NCBI GenBank assembly: GCA_022113835.1
Contig: JAILWY010000014.1
Coordinates: 3,472,001 to 3,536,000, forward strand
Direction of reading: 5' to 3'
Origin: Atopsyche davidsoni
Taxonomy: Eukaryota > Arthropoda > Insecta > Trichoptera > Hydrobiosidae
Length of the DNA stretch: 64,000 bases
Part shown: piece after piece, positions 41,840 to 51,692 of the stretch
How the letters are laid out: each line of letters starts with the position of its first letter
How positions within the stretch are numbered: position 1 is the stretch's first letter
Made by a program: the position numbers and the translations under genes
The notes under the pieces: generated by a model
What the model saw: the letters and a program-made list of their open reading frames with translations, nothing else
The model's database searches: none
What the model was told of the DNA's origin: nothing

Positions 41840-42240
41840 CGGCGTCGCGGTCGCGGCGAGCGCTCCGGTCGGCCGTCCGGCAAAAAATCGCCACTCATAA
41901 AAAACAAGTCCGTCTCGAGCGACTTCCGCTCAGCGCTCATTCGAACGCGAGAAAAAAATTCTCGGGAAACACTCGTCCATTTCGATTCGGAGCGGAGCCG
42001 CGGTATCGCGAGAATTGCATTACTCGGCTGGCGTGCAGCGTGAGCGTGCAGCGTGCAGCGTGCAGGTGTCGGGCTCACACGGACGCACACGGACGCCCGC
42101 ACACACGCGCACTCGCGCACACACGCACACCCGCGCCGGCCACAAGGTCGCGGCGTTATCTATGGTTAAAATGTTTAACCTTCATCGCCGGGTACGCGCA
42201 CAGATTTCGATATTTTTTTTAGCACCAGTCTTTTGAGTTA
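41840..42240 (-). promoter_or_regulatory. Probable leader and promoter region of the Met-like gene
   Basis: Upstream of the Met ATG on the minus strand lies about 200 bp without long open frames and then a CA/GT-rich GC-heavy stretch (about 42065-42140) of repeated CACACGGACGC- and ACACGCGCAC-like units. No clear TATA box was seen, in keeping with a CpG-rich promoter. The transcription start cannot be fixed from sequence alone. Confidence 0.4.
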
Positions 42241-42466
42241 TCCGATAGCACGCTTCACTCCGGGTCCGCCGCTATGCGTGCGAACTGAACGCGCATTCCG
42301 TTGAAAATGTACGCGACAACCGGTGCGGAATAGCGCGACCCGACTGCATCGCGCGGGGGGAACCAAAACACTGCGGACCGGTGCAACTGCAATCGCCGGC
42401 TCGGAGCTCGGGCGGCGGGCGGCGGGCGGCGACTGGCGTGGGCCGTGAGCGACGCCGCACTGTGCC

Positions 42467-42526
42467 GGCGCTGGCACCGACGCTGGCACCGACGCTGGCA
42501 CTGACGCTGGCCCCGGCGCTGGTTCG
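42467..42526. repeat. 12-bp GC-rich tandem repeat, five copies
   Basis: Five head-to-tail copies of GACGCTGGCACC and close variants start at 42467, 42479, 42491, 42503 and 42515. They lie in the GC-rich upstream domain of Met. Frames through them give repetitive Ala/Ser/Val peptides, so no protein is called here. Confidence 0.85.
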
Positions 42527-42850
42527 CGTGAGGATGGATCTTCCCCTACGACATTGTCGCGCCGATGACGTTTCCCTCCCGATGCGTAGATTCAGCGACG
42601 AACTTCTGGTTGTAAACAATCGGGCCGAATAAACAAATGACTGTCTCGTTTTTGACGTTTGTCGCCGAAGATTCTCGACTGTTTGTCGGTTGAGTTGAAA
42701 GTATAACCTCTCCCGGTATTTTTTCAGAGTGCGAATGAAGTTTTTCACTTGTTTGAGCGAGTCGACTGAAGTATTGTTCGAGTGCGGGCGGCGTTATGCA
42801 ACGTGCACTGGACGCATTTGTCACCGTTCGACACGCTGCCCTGACTAACC

Positions 42851-43543
42851 TAAAATCTTTGTACTCATTGTCACTGCACTAATCGCCCTCGCTGTCACTC
42901 ACCGATACAGCGTTTGCGAGTCAACAAGTATTCGAGTATTGCTAGCTTCTTTGTATTTTATATATCTTGTCATTTCAGATAAAATTTCTCCTACTTGTCA
43001 GCGATTTATAATATATTTATGTCGCGTAGTAAAATCTTACATGACTACTCGGAAATGTCATTTTGCTCATTCTTATGATAAAACTATCTGGGCACTTTAC
43101 TTATTTAACTGCATATTATTTTTTTAATCAATGTCACTAATGAAAAAATATAAGAAAATTTATCACCCAAAGATAATGTTTTTTTTTTATTTTGTAATTG
43201 AACATTACAATCGAGATGACCAGATAGAACTTCGAATGCTGTACAAAGTACAACATACTTATAAATAATTATTAAATGATTTAAGCGATAAATTCCTACC
43301 GAAGAATATGTAGCTATATATTTGATGAATATTACAATATATTTGAATAGCTCATTGAATATGACATGAAGATTGTATGAGCCGATACAATTATGATGTA
43401 ACTTATATGCGTGATTATTATTTCTGCATAATAGCAATCTATCCCCGTATCGAAGAAGGAATGGTGGGTATTTAAAATTAACATCTGCATAACTGTTACA
43501 TAATCACTCAAAATACTTCTTCATAAATCATCTACTTAACTTG
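42851..43543. other. AT-rich spacer, no gene
   Basis: Composition returns to AT-rich at about 42.9 kb. The open frames (up to 110 codons at 43105-43437, minus strand) are not recognisable. Nothing else was seen up to the TTAACC at 43544 that might mark a transposon end. Confidence 0.5.
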
Positions 43544-43760
43544 TTAACCGAGCGGTCAAATGTAAACAATATCGGGTACGAGTGGATATGAATACGACCT
43601 TGACATATATTTTGCGCCCTGGAACAGGCGGGACGTATATTTCCGAACAAGAAAGGTATTGGTCATTCATGCATGTCTCGACATGAATTTAAGACACGGA
43701 GGAAATCAGTATCATTTCGCTATTGAGAGTGGTGGACGTGCTCTGGGTGAGCAGTGACAG

Positions 43761-43835
43761 GTACGTACTTACACTTACCTTCGTATCATATATTATTTAC
43801 TTATATTTTTTACATCTCCAACCTTTTTATTTTAG
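43761..43835 (+). other. Probable 5'-UTR intron of the piggyBac-type gene
   Basis: GTACGT at 43761 and a pyrimidine-rich TTTTATTTTAG ending at 43835 delimit a 75-bp intron 27 bases before the ATG of the transposase ORF. This would be a spliced leader region of the transposase transcript. Confidence 0.45.
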
Positions 43836-43862
43836 AATACATTTTTATGAGTATCCATTAAA

Positions 43863-45551
43863 ATGAATGAAAGCGATATCAACGATGACAAAATCAATAT
43901 AACGGCAGGTAGAAAAAGGAGACGTACTATGAGTTCATCATCGGAGTCATCTGACAGTCATTTTGACTACGACACGGAATTGAGTGATATTAAGAAAGAA
44001 GATGGTGAAGAAGTTGATGAAGTTGGTCCTAGCAACAGCTATGTTTCTGAAGAATGGCTACCTCAAAATGCAGAAAGACCACCTTTTCCCTTCACTGCAC
44101 ATCCTGGAAAAACTTTCGATACTCCTCCAAAAAAGGTTCCTTTGTTTTATCTTGAAAAGTTTTTAGATGAGGAACTTATCAAATTAATTTCAGAGCAAAC
44201 AAATTTGTACGCCGCCCAATATTTTGATAATGATCCTGAGTTGAAACCACGTTCGAGAATTCGAAAATGGGAGAATACAAATGAAGCTGAAATGAAGATT
44301 TTTCTGGGGCTCCTAATTTTACAAGGAATAATTGGAAAACCGACTTTGGAACATTATTTTTCAAGAAGAAGAATAATTGAAACACCATTTTTTTACGAAA
44401 CTATGAGCGAAAGCAGGTTTGGATTATTATGTAAGTTTTTGCATTTTACAGACAATCTAAGTTTTGATCCTAACACATCTAATAGAAAAACATATAAAAT
44501 TGATCCAATCATCAATAATTTGTCAGAAAAATTTAAAAGTTTTTATGTATGTGAACAAGAAATATGCGTAGATGAATCTCTTTTATTATGGAAAAGGAAT
44601 TTATCATGGAAACAATATATATCTACAAAAAGAGCTGGATCTGGAATGAAGTTGTTTATTTTGAGTGAAAGCCAATCTGGATACGTACAAAATATAGTTT
44701 TATACACAGGCAAGAACACAAATTATGGTTCGAACTACCGACAAGAAAAACAATTAACAAGAATTGTTTTGGAGTTAACACATGACTTACTGAATAAAGG
44801 GTATAGGCTTTACTTAGATAATTTCTATACGTCAATTCATTTGGCTGAACTCTTGTGTCAAAACAATACAGACATTGTCGGAACAATGAGGATAAACAGA
44901 GTCGGAATCCCCAGTGAAATAAAAACAAAAATATTACAGAAAAATGAACATATAGTAAGATTCAAAGACAAACTTATGGTTTTAAAATGGAAGGATAAAA
45001 AAGACGTATTGATGCTCAGTTCTATTCATAATGACGAAAAAACAATTATTGAAAAGAGAGGAAGATGGCAAGAAAAACTTAATGTTGTCCTGGATCATAA
45101 CAAGAATATGGGCGGCGTAGATTTGGGAGATGGAATTATGGTGGCCCACACGGCTCCCCGTAATAGGATAAAAAAAAATTATAAAAAATTATTTCTACGA
45201 TTAATTGATATGTGCTGCCTCAATGCATATATTATATACAAAAAAGATAAAGGTCATTTGGATAGATTAAACTTTATGATAAAGTGTGTAGAGAAATTGG
45301 TAGATAACAACATAGTGAAAACCCACCCAAAGGCATCAACAAGCCGCTCTACATCTAAACCATCACGCTTAGTTGAAAGGCATTTTCCGGAACAAATGAA
45401 AAGCGATATAGGAAAAACAAAATCCAGGAAATGCCGAGTTTGCTACAAAAAAAGTATTAGGAAAGAATCTACATACTGGTGTCCGGATTGTAAGGTAGCA
45501 CTATGCATCAACAATTGTTTTAAAATATATCACACGGAAGTTGAGTTTTGA
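43863..45551 (+). CDS. Intact piggyBac-type transposase (PGBD family)
   Basis: 562 codons, uninterrupted. The N-terminus is acidic and Ser-rich (residues 20-60), followed by the DDE_Tnp_1_7 domain typical of piggyBac. The catalytic aspartates equivalent to those of piggyBac are present: D237 in ICVDESLL, D319 in LYLDNFYTS, and D420 with D423 in GGVDLGDG. The C-terminus carries the Cys-rich zinc-binding region starting CRVCYKK near residue 524 and including WCPDCKVALC. The protein would excise and insert DNA at TTAA. A polyadenylation signal AATAAA lies at about 45725. Clear terminal inverted repeats were not found. Possible ends are TTAACC at 43544 and GGGTTAA at 53585, but they do not match well. 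It is therefore either a recently active copy with diverged ends or a domesticated transposase gene. Start chosen at the first ATG after the leader intron. Confidence 0.9.
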   Translation: MNESDINDDKINITAGRKRRRTMSSSSESSDSHFDYDTELSDIKKEDGEEVDEVGPSNSYVSEEWLPQNAERPPFPFTAHPGKTFDTPPKKVPLFYLEKFLDEELIKLISEQTNLYAAQYFDNDPELKPRSRIRKWENTNEAEMKIFLGLLILQGIIGKPTLEHYFSRRRIIETPFFYETMSESRFGLLCKFLHFTDNLSFDPNTSNRKTYKIDPIINNLSEKFKSFYVCEQEICVDESLLLWKRNLSWKQYISTKRAGSGMKLFILSESQSGYVQNIVLYTGKNTNYGSNYRQEKQLTRIVLELTHDLLNKGYRLYLDNFYTSIHLAELLCQNNTDIVGTMRINRVGIPSEIKTKILQKNEHIVRFKDKLMVLKWKDKKDVLMLSSIHNDEKTIIEKRGRWQEKLNVVLDHNKNMGGVDLGDGIMVAHTAPRNRIKKNYKKLFLRLIDMCCLNAYIIYKKDKGHLDRLNFMIKCVEKLVDNNIVKTHPKASTSRSTSKPSRLVERHFPEQMKSDIGKTKSRKCRVCYKKSIRKESTYWCPDCKVALCINNCFKIYHTEVEF

Positions 45552-45764
45552 ATTTTTACATCTATATTTTAATTTTTTAAACTCAATATTTCTATTTTAT
45601 TTGTGTGCTTTTGTTTATTGTTCTGTAATTGTCAACTTTTCAATATTTTTAATTCAATGTTTCGATGTTGGTATTCATTTCTATTTGTTTGTAATTTTGT
45701 ATTTTCCTTTGTGCTTTATATATAAATAAATGAAAAACAATATATTTCAGTCTTTTCATTTATT
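45552..45764 (+). other. 3' UTR of the piggyBac-type gene
   Basis: An AT-rich trailer with an AATAAA polyadenylation signal near 45725-45730. It is cut short by the TTAA at 45765-45768 into which the second piggyBac element has inserted. Confidence 0.5.
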
Positions 45765-46979
45765 TTAACCCTTCTTTGCATGGTGATGGAAATTTCAATC
45801 ATAACATTTAGTGAAAAAAAAAAGGTACTCAAAACCCTTGTACTGTAAATTTGTTGTTGCTCGCAACTTTTTAAGCGACTATTGCGTACAACAAAACGCA
45901 GTTGTCAAAAAATAGCAAACGTCACTGTCAATTACCAGGCCTAGAACTTGTCATTCCGCTGTTTGTTGTGACTGGAAGAAACGAGCGAGATTTTAAATTG
46001 TTTTATGGAAATAAACGGAGATTTAAAATACAATAAAAGTGAAAATGAGTGGAAAAAAGGTTTGTTTTCGTGTTTCTGTTATTTTATGTACAATTTATAT
46101 CAAAACACTGTGAATAAATTTCTCAAAACTATGTGACAGAAATTTACATCACTATGCAGTAACTTCACTTGTAATGTATGGCAAAAATGTTTTAGTAAAC
46201 GTTTTTTAGGGAAACTTGAATAAAAGGGATATTGAAGATTATCTTAGTCAGTTACAAGGCGGTTGGCTCTCAGAAGCTGATGCTGATGAAATTATAAGAG
46301 TGTTGCAGGAGGAAAACGATGATGATGATGATGTGGATGAAACTGCTGACATTGATCCTCCTCTTGTAGAACCAGAAGATCAAGAACCCTCTCACACATC
46401 AACTTCATCCAATTTGCAGCCTTCATCCAGTTTTTCATTTGACAAAAGAAGCTTGATTTGGAAAAAAAGGAATCTGGTGTATGACACAAATAAAATTACT
46501 TTCTTGGGGAGTTCTGCTGCTCCAGGTGATATATCAAACCTAGAAACTCCATATCAATGTTTTAACCATTTTATCACTAAAGATTTTATCAAAACATTAG
46601 TAGAGCACACAAATCTAATATATATAATAGCCATTGTGTGTGTGTATGTATGTATGTTTCGATTTTTGGTTTTCTATAGAATATTTTAAAAGATACAACG
46701 CTGATTTTTTGCACATAAGTTAAGTAAATTTTTCCGCAGCTATGTGCCGAATTTCAAGACGATAGGATAATATTTTCATTCATAAACTATAAAATATGCT
46801 TTAGCGAGTTTCAATATGTACGAATTATATGATTCTGTAGTTCACCGCGAGATTTTCAAATTTAGGACTTTTACAAAAAAACCAAATTTCCAGCTTATGT
46901 CAGTTTGACACAAGTGCCATCTTTATTTTTTCATCGAAATTGCATTAGAAATTATTTTTCACATCATTAATAACTCAAA

Positions 46980-49900
46980 ATGCCTCCTAAAAAAATAACA
47001 CCGTCTACCCACAGCAAACGTAATTCAAAAAGAATTGCACAATTGAACATGATAAAGTCTGCATTAAATAAAGAACAGTGCAGTGAAAGTGATGGGTTGT
47101 TTGTTTTGGAAGGGAAACGTGAGGAGCATCTTCTTAAAATTCGAGTACGTGCATCGACCTCAAGACAAAAAGAAACTGATGCACAGCGAACACTGCGTTT
47201 GTCTTTAATGAGAGAGCGTGCATCGATAACGAGACAAAAAAAAACGGACGCACAGCGAGCGCAACGTTTGTCCTCAATGCGAGTGCGTACATCCACTTCA
47301 CGACAAGAAGAAACGGAAGCACAGCGAGTGCAGCGTTTGTCCTCAATGCGAGTGCGTACATCCACTTCACGACAAGAAAAAACGGAAGGACAGCGAGCGC
47401 AGCGTTTGTCCTCAAAGCAAGTGCGTGCATCCACTTCACGACAAGAAGAAACGGAAGGACAGCGAGCGCAGCGTTTGTCCTCAAAGCGAGTGCGTGCATC
47501 CACATCGAGGCAAACAGAAACAGAAGAAACAATAAGACAACTCACACAGGAGCGTTTGATAGCGGTTGCTGTCCCAGAAAATATTACTGCACACAATTGC
47601 GGATTAATGAATGTGACCTGTCGATTCTGCAATGCTTTACATTTTAAAGCAGAAAAACCATCAGATGGAAAGTTCAACGATTGCTGTCACAAAGGTAAAG
47701 TGAAACTACCAGCAAGGCCTATTTTTCCAGTATATTTAAAAGATATTATGTCAAATCCAGAAAATATTTATAATGGAAATTTCAAAAGAAAAATAAGATC
47801 ATACAATAACAGTATATCTTTTGCATCAATGGGAGCTAAATTAGCAGGTCCAGTGGCAGGATCAGGGGCATTCTGCTTCAAAGTTCAAGGCCAAATATAT
47901 CACAGAACTTCGCACCTTCATCCAACTGATGGTAGTACGAGAAAATATGCTCAACTGTACGTTCTCGATCCAGCACAGGCAGTAGTAGAAAGAATGAGCT
48001 TGGCAGAGAACATTGATTGCAATCCGGTTGTAATGAGGGAGCTAGCAAAAATCATGCAGTCCAATCCGTTTGCAGCGGCATTCAAAACAATGAGTGAAGT
48101 AGAGCAGGCACAAAAAATGCATGCTCAGCAGAATCAGCTACCTATGCCAAAAGTAAGCATGGTCATACGGAGAGACCGTCACTGGGACAATCGACCCTAT
48201 AATTTGCCGACGTCTAACGAAGTTGCTATGATCTTTCAAAATGACGAAGGGGAGCCACCTTTTGTTCGCGATATAAGAATATATCCACGAAATAGTGAAC
48301 ATCCTTTCATTAACATTAATATTCTCAGCCCAAATTTGGATCCTATGACGTATCCAATTTTCTATCCTCATGGTGAACCTGGGTGGCAGCCCAATATTAC
48401 AGCAGTAGGTTATTCTGGCGCAAATATTGGGGTACGAAACAAAGTCACCATGTTACAGTATAAAATCGCGCAGACTACAATTCGAAAAGGTGAATTCAAT
48501 CCAATACTTCATGGAGGAAATTTAACGCAACAATGGATTATAGACTCACACTTGCAAGTAGAGGCAAATAATCTAAATTTCATCAAATATCAACAGCAAA
48601 AATTACGATCTGAAAACTATAATGGATTGATGGATTATGTCTCGAGAGGAGCAGCAGACGCAGGGATGCCAGCAGGGCGAGCCATTATTCTGCCCTCTTC
48701 GTTCCAAGGCTCCCCAAGAAATATGAGAGAGAGGTATAATGATGCCATGGCAATTGTGACGAGATTTGGAAAACCAGACATATTTTGTACTTTTACGTGT
48801 AATCCAAAATGGCCTGAGATTACCAGCAACTTATTTCCTGGACAATATACAACAGATAGGCCAGATTTAGTGGCACGCGTTTTTAATATAAAATTGAAAT
48901 CACTCATGCGCGATATTACTAAGTTGAATCTGTTTGGAAAAGTGATTGCATGGGTGTACACTATAGAATTCCAAAAACGTGGGCTACCCCATGCACACAT
49001 TTTAATAATACTAAAAAACGAAGACAAATTAAATGATGTGGCAAAAGTAGACAGTTTTATAAGTGCAGAGATTCCGAGCACAACCAACAATCCAAATCTT
49101 TTCGCCATAGTAACAAAGCAAATGATTCATGGCCCATGTGGAACATTAAATCCCAAATCTCCATGTATGGTTGAGGGAAAGTGCTCAAAAGACTTCCCTA
49201 AAAAGTTTCAAGTGACCACAAAAATGAGTGAAGATGGATATCCATTGTATAAAAGGCGGGAAGGAGTAAGCATAAGGATTAGAGAAACACCTGTAGACAA
49301 CAGATTTGTTGTGCCATATAATCCTTATTTATTACTTAAATACAATGCTCACATCAATGTAGAGGCCTGCACATCCATAAAATCTATAAAATATATTTAT
49401 AAATATATCTACAAAGGGTACGATTCGGCCAATGTTACCATTGGAAATACGGAACAGAAGGGTGAATTTGTTTTGAATGAAGTAACAAATCATATCGATG
49501 CTCGATATGTTAGTGCCCCTGAAGCGATTTGGCGGCTAAGAGAATATAAAATGCACGATAGGTCTCATGCAATTATTCGACTAGCTATCCATCTTCCGCT
49601 CCAACAAATGGTCCGTTTCAGCGATGGAGAAGAGCACGCAGCACTTGCCCGCGCTGCAGAAAATGATACAACACTGACAGCATGGTTTAAGTTGAACATA
49701 ATTGATGCAAATGCGAGACAATATTTGTACTCTGAGATTCCTAACCATTATGTCTTTTCAAAAGGGAAATGGAGTGCAAGGAAGAAGACCAGCGGTAATG
49801 TGATGTCTCGGATCTATACAGTTAGTCCGAAAGATATGGAGAGATATTGCCTTCGTTTGCTTTTACTGAAAGTAGCTGGAGCAATGAGTTTTGAAAATTT

Positions 49901-51692
49901 GAAAAGCTTCAATGGTACATTGCAACCGACATTCGTAGAAGCTGCACGGCAAAGAAATCTCTTAGCAGATGACCAAGAATGGGAACGCCTTTTAGATGAA
50001 GCTTCAATTTTTGAAATGCCTCGACAGTTGAGACAAATATTTGCTTTTATTTGTGTCTTTTGCAATCCAACCAATGCATCAGGTTTGTGGGATACATTTT
50101 CCAATATGTTGTGCGAAGATTATCTGATATATATGAGCGAGTTGAATGCAAAGAATAAAGCTCTGCATGACATACAGGACATTCTACTGTCACATGGCCT
50201 TCAGTTGGCATCATTTAGTTTACCAAACCCAGGATCAATTCCACAACAAGCCATCAACTACATGGACATTCAAGCGGAAGCAGATCAAGCGACAATCAAA
50301 ATTAAAACACTCAATTTACTTCAAAAACGAGCTTTTGATCTTATTCGTGATGCACTTGAAATTCCGGAATCTTCAAGTCGTTGCTTTTATCTCGATGGAC
50401 CTGGTGGATCTGGCAAAACATATTTGTATAACACGCTGATGGCATACGTACGAGGAAAAGGAGAAATTGTTCTACCGCATGCGACAACAGGTATTGCTGC
50501 TCTTCTACTCAAAGGAGGCCGCACTGTCCATAGTGGATTCAAGCTGCCGATTCCGATATTAGAGAATTCAACATCCCATATGCGCATGGCGTCAGAAGAA
50601 GCTGTATCTTTACGTGAAGCAAAGCTAATTATTATCGATGAAGCAACCATGATGTCTTGCCATATGCTCCAATGCATAGATGTTTTATTTCGAGAAATAC
50701 AAAAGAACAATATTAAATTTGGGGGAAAAGTGATGTTGTTGGGTGGTGATTTTAGACAGACATTACCAGTGGTTGTGAAAGGGTCAAGAACTCATATAAT
50801 CGAAGCATGTCTTAAATCAAGCTTACTTTGGAGTGACTTTTTGAAATTAAAATTGAGTGTAAATATGCGATCAGAAGGACAAAACGTGTTCAATCAGTGG
50901 TTAATCGACATTGGAGAAGGCAAAACGCAACCAATAACTGATTTGCCAAGTGGTTATATCGAAATTCCTTCTCACATGGTTTGTGAAGATTCCATTATTA
51001 GAGCCATTTATGGGAATGCAATTATTGCCAGTGATGAACTAGCTGATAAAGTGATTTTAACCACCAAAAACAAAATATGTTTAGAGTTGAATCATCAAAT
51101 TCTGTGCCTGCTGCCGGGAACTGAAAAAATATACTATAGTGCAGATTCAGTGGTATCAGAAGATGACACCGATTTTACTTTTACAACGGAATTTTTAAAT
51201 TCCCAAACTCCTTCGGGAATGCCCCCACACAAACTAATCCTCAAAGTAGGCGCCATTGTTATGCTCCTCCGTAACATGCAGCCGAAGCGAGGACTGTGTA
51301 ATGGGACCCGTATGATTGTTAAAGTGCTGCATCACAATTTCATCGATGTGGAGGTGTTGACTGAAACAAATAAAGGAGACCGAGTTTTTATTCCAAGGAT
51401 TGAAATTGCCCCCAGTGAGACCGGTTTGCCATTTATATTAAAATGCCGGCAATTTCCCGTCATATTAGCGTTTGCAATGACAATTAATAAATCGCAAGGG
51501 CAAAGTTTCAATTCAGTCGGCATTTATTTGGATGAACCAGTATTTGCACATGGACAGTTATATGTGGCATTCTCAAGATGTTCCAATAAAGACAATATTA
51601 AAGTGTTCGTGAAAGAAAGTCACCAGCAAGGCGAACTCTTTCAAGACAATAGAATTTTCACAAAAAACATTGTATACAAGACAGTCCTATAA
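46980..51692 (+). CDS. Helitron Rep/helicase protein, full length
   Basis: 1570 uninterrupted codons. Residues about 57-185 are six copies of a 23-residue Ser/Arg/Gln-rich repeat, followed by a Cys/His region (TCRFCNALHF, NDCCHKG) and the Helitron-like N domain. The HUH nuclease motif is PHAHIL near residues 670-675. The two catalytic tyrosines lie in YIYKYIYKGYDSAN at about 805-818. A PIF1-type SF1 helicase follows: Walker A GPGGSGKT near 1140, Walker B IIIDEATMMS near 1217, and C-terminal TINKSQGQS near 1498 and VAFSRCSN near 1529. This enzyme nicks, unwinds and transfers a single DNA strand in rolling-circle transposition. All key motifs are present, so the copy looks coding-competent and younger than its piggyBac host. 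A 236-codon frame on the other strand is only a shadow of the repeat region. Confidence 0.93.
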   Translation: MPPKKITPSTHSKRNSKRIAQLNMIKSALNKEQCSESDGLFVLEGKREEHLLKIRVRASTSRQKETDAQRTLRLSLMRERASITRQKKTDAQRAQRLSSMRVRTSTSRQEETEAQRVQRLSSMRVRTSTSRQEKTEGQRAQRLSSKQVRASTSRQEETEGQRAQRLSSKRVRASTSRQTETEETIRQLTQERLIAVAVPENITAHNCGLMNVTCRFCNALHFKAEKPSDGKFNDCCHKGKVKLPARPIFPVYLKDIMSNPENIYNGNFKRKIRSYNNSISFASMGAKLAGPVAGSGAFCFKVQGQIYHRTSHLHPTDGSTRKYAQLYVLDPAQAVVERMSLAENIDCNPVVMRELAKIMQSNPFAAAFKTMSEVEQAQKMHAQQNQLPMPKVSMVIRRDRHWDNRPYNLPTSNEVAMIFQNDEGEPPFVRDIRIYPRNSEHPFININILSPNLDPMTYPIFYPHGEPGWQPNITAVGYSGANIGVRNKVTMLQYKIAQTTIRKGEFNPILHGGNLTQQWIIDSHLQVEANNLNFIKYQQQKLRSENYNGLMDYVSRGAADAGMPAGRAIILPSSFQGSPRNMRERYNDAMAIVTRFGKPDIFCTFTCNPKWPEITSNLFPGQYTTDRPDLVARVFNIKLKSLMRDITKLNLFGKVIAWVYTIEFQKRGLPHAHILIILKNEDKLNDVAKVDSFISAEIPSTTNNPNLFAIVTKQMIHGPCGTLNPKSPCMVEGKCSKDFPKKFQVTTKMSEDGYPLYKRREGVSIRIRETPVDNRFVVPYNPYLLLKYNAHINVEACTSIKSIKYIYKYIYKGYDSANVTIGNTEQKGEFVLNEVTNHIDARYVSAPEAIWRLREYKMHDRSHAIIRLAIHLPLQQMVRFSDGEEHAALARAAENDTTLTAWFKLNIIDANARQYLYSEIPNHYVFSKGKWSARKKTSGNVMSRIYTVSPKDMERYCLRLLLLKVAGAMSFENLKSFNGTLQPTFVEAARQRNLLADDQEWERLLDEASIFEMPRQLRQIFAFICVFCNPTNASGLWDTFSNMLCEDYLIYMSELNAKNKALHDIQDILLSHGLQLASFSLPNPGSIPQQAINYMDIQAEADQATIKIKTLNLLQKRAFDLIRDALEIPESSSRCFYLDGPGGSGKTYLYNTLMAYVRGKGEIVLPHATTGIAALLLKGGRTVHSGFKLPIPILENSTSHMRMASEEAVSLREAKLIIIDEATMMSCHMLQCIDVLFREIQKNNIKFGGKVMLLGGDFRQTLPVVVKGSRTHIIEACLKSSLLWSDFLKLKLSVNMRSEGQNVFNQWLIDIGEGKTQPITDLPSGYIEIPSHMVCEDSIIRAIYGNAIIASDELADKVILTTKNKICLELNHQILCLLPGTEKIYYSADSVVSEDDTDFTFTTEFLNSQTPSGMPPHKLILKVGAIVMLLRNMQPKRGLCNGTRMIVKVLHHNFIDVEVLTETNKGDRVFIPRIEIAPSETGLPFILKCRQFPVILAFAMTINKSQGQSFNSVGIYLDEPVFAHGQLYVAFSRCSNKDNIKVFVKESHQQGELFQDNRIFTKNIVYKTVL
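47148..47515 (+). repeat. 69-bp in-frame tandem repeat in the Helitron ORF
   Basis: Copies begin every 69 bp at 47148, 47217, 47286, 47355, 47424 and 47493 (the last partial). Each encodes about 23 residues of the form RASTSRQEETEGQRAQRLSS. The middle copies are almost identical, which points to recent expansion. The repeat is rich in charged residues and probably helical. Confidence 0.9.

Larger units (their letters stand above)
40119..42850. other. GC-rich island in an AT-rich genome
   Basis: This interval is extremely rich in G, C and CpG, in contrast to the roughly 30% GC flanks. It holds the Met-like coding region (40241-41839), its probable leader (41840-42050) and an upstream domain to about 42850 with GC-rich simple repeats. 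Long open frames appear on the opposite strand and in other frames purely because stop codons are rare in such DNA. Confidence 0.8.

Noticed and set aside
40119..42043. Very long open frames (591 codons minus, 630 codons plus) overlapping the Met-like gene
   Set aside because: They arise because stop codons are rare in this extremely GC-rich DNA. The products are Arg/Ala/Gly/Pro-rich without domains, while the 40241-41839 minus frame has a complete bHLH-PAS protein.
42238..42824. Open frames of 83-158 codons upstream of Met
   Set aside because: Compositionally biased, with repeats and no recognisable domain. They lie in a promoter-like GC-rich area.
46967..47677. 236-codon minus-strand frame with Cys/Arg repeats
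   Set aside because: It is the antisense shadow of the Helitron 69-bp tandem repeat.
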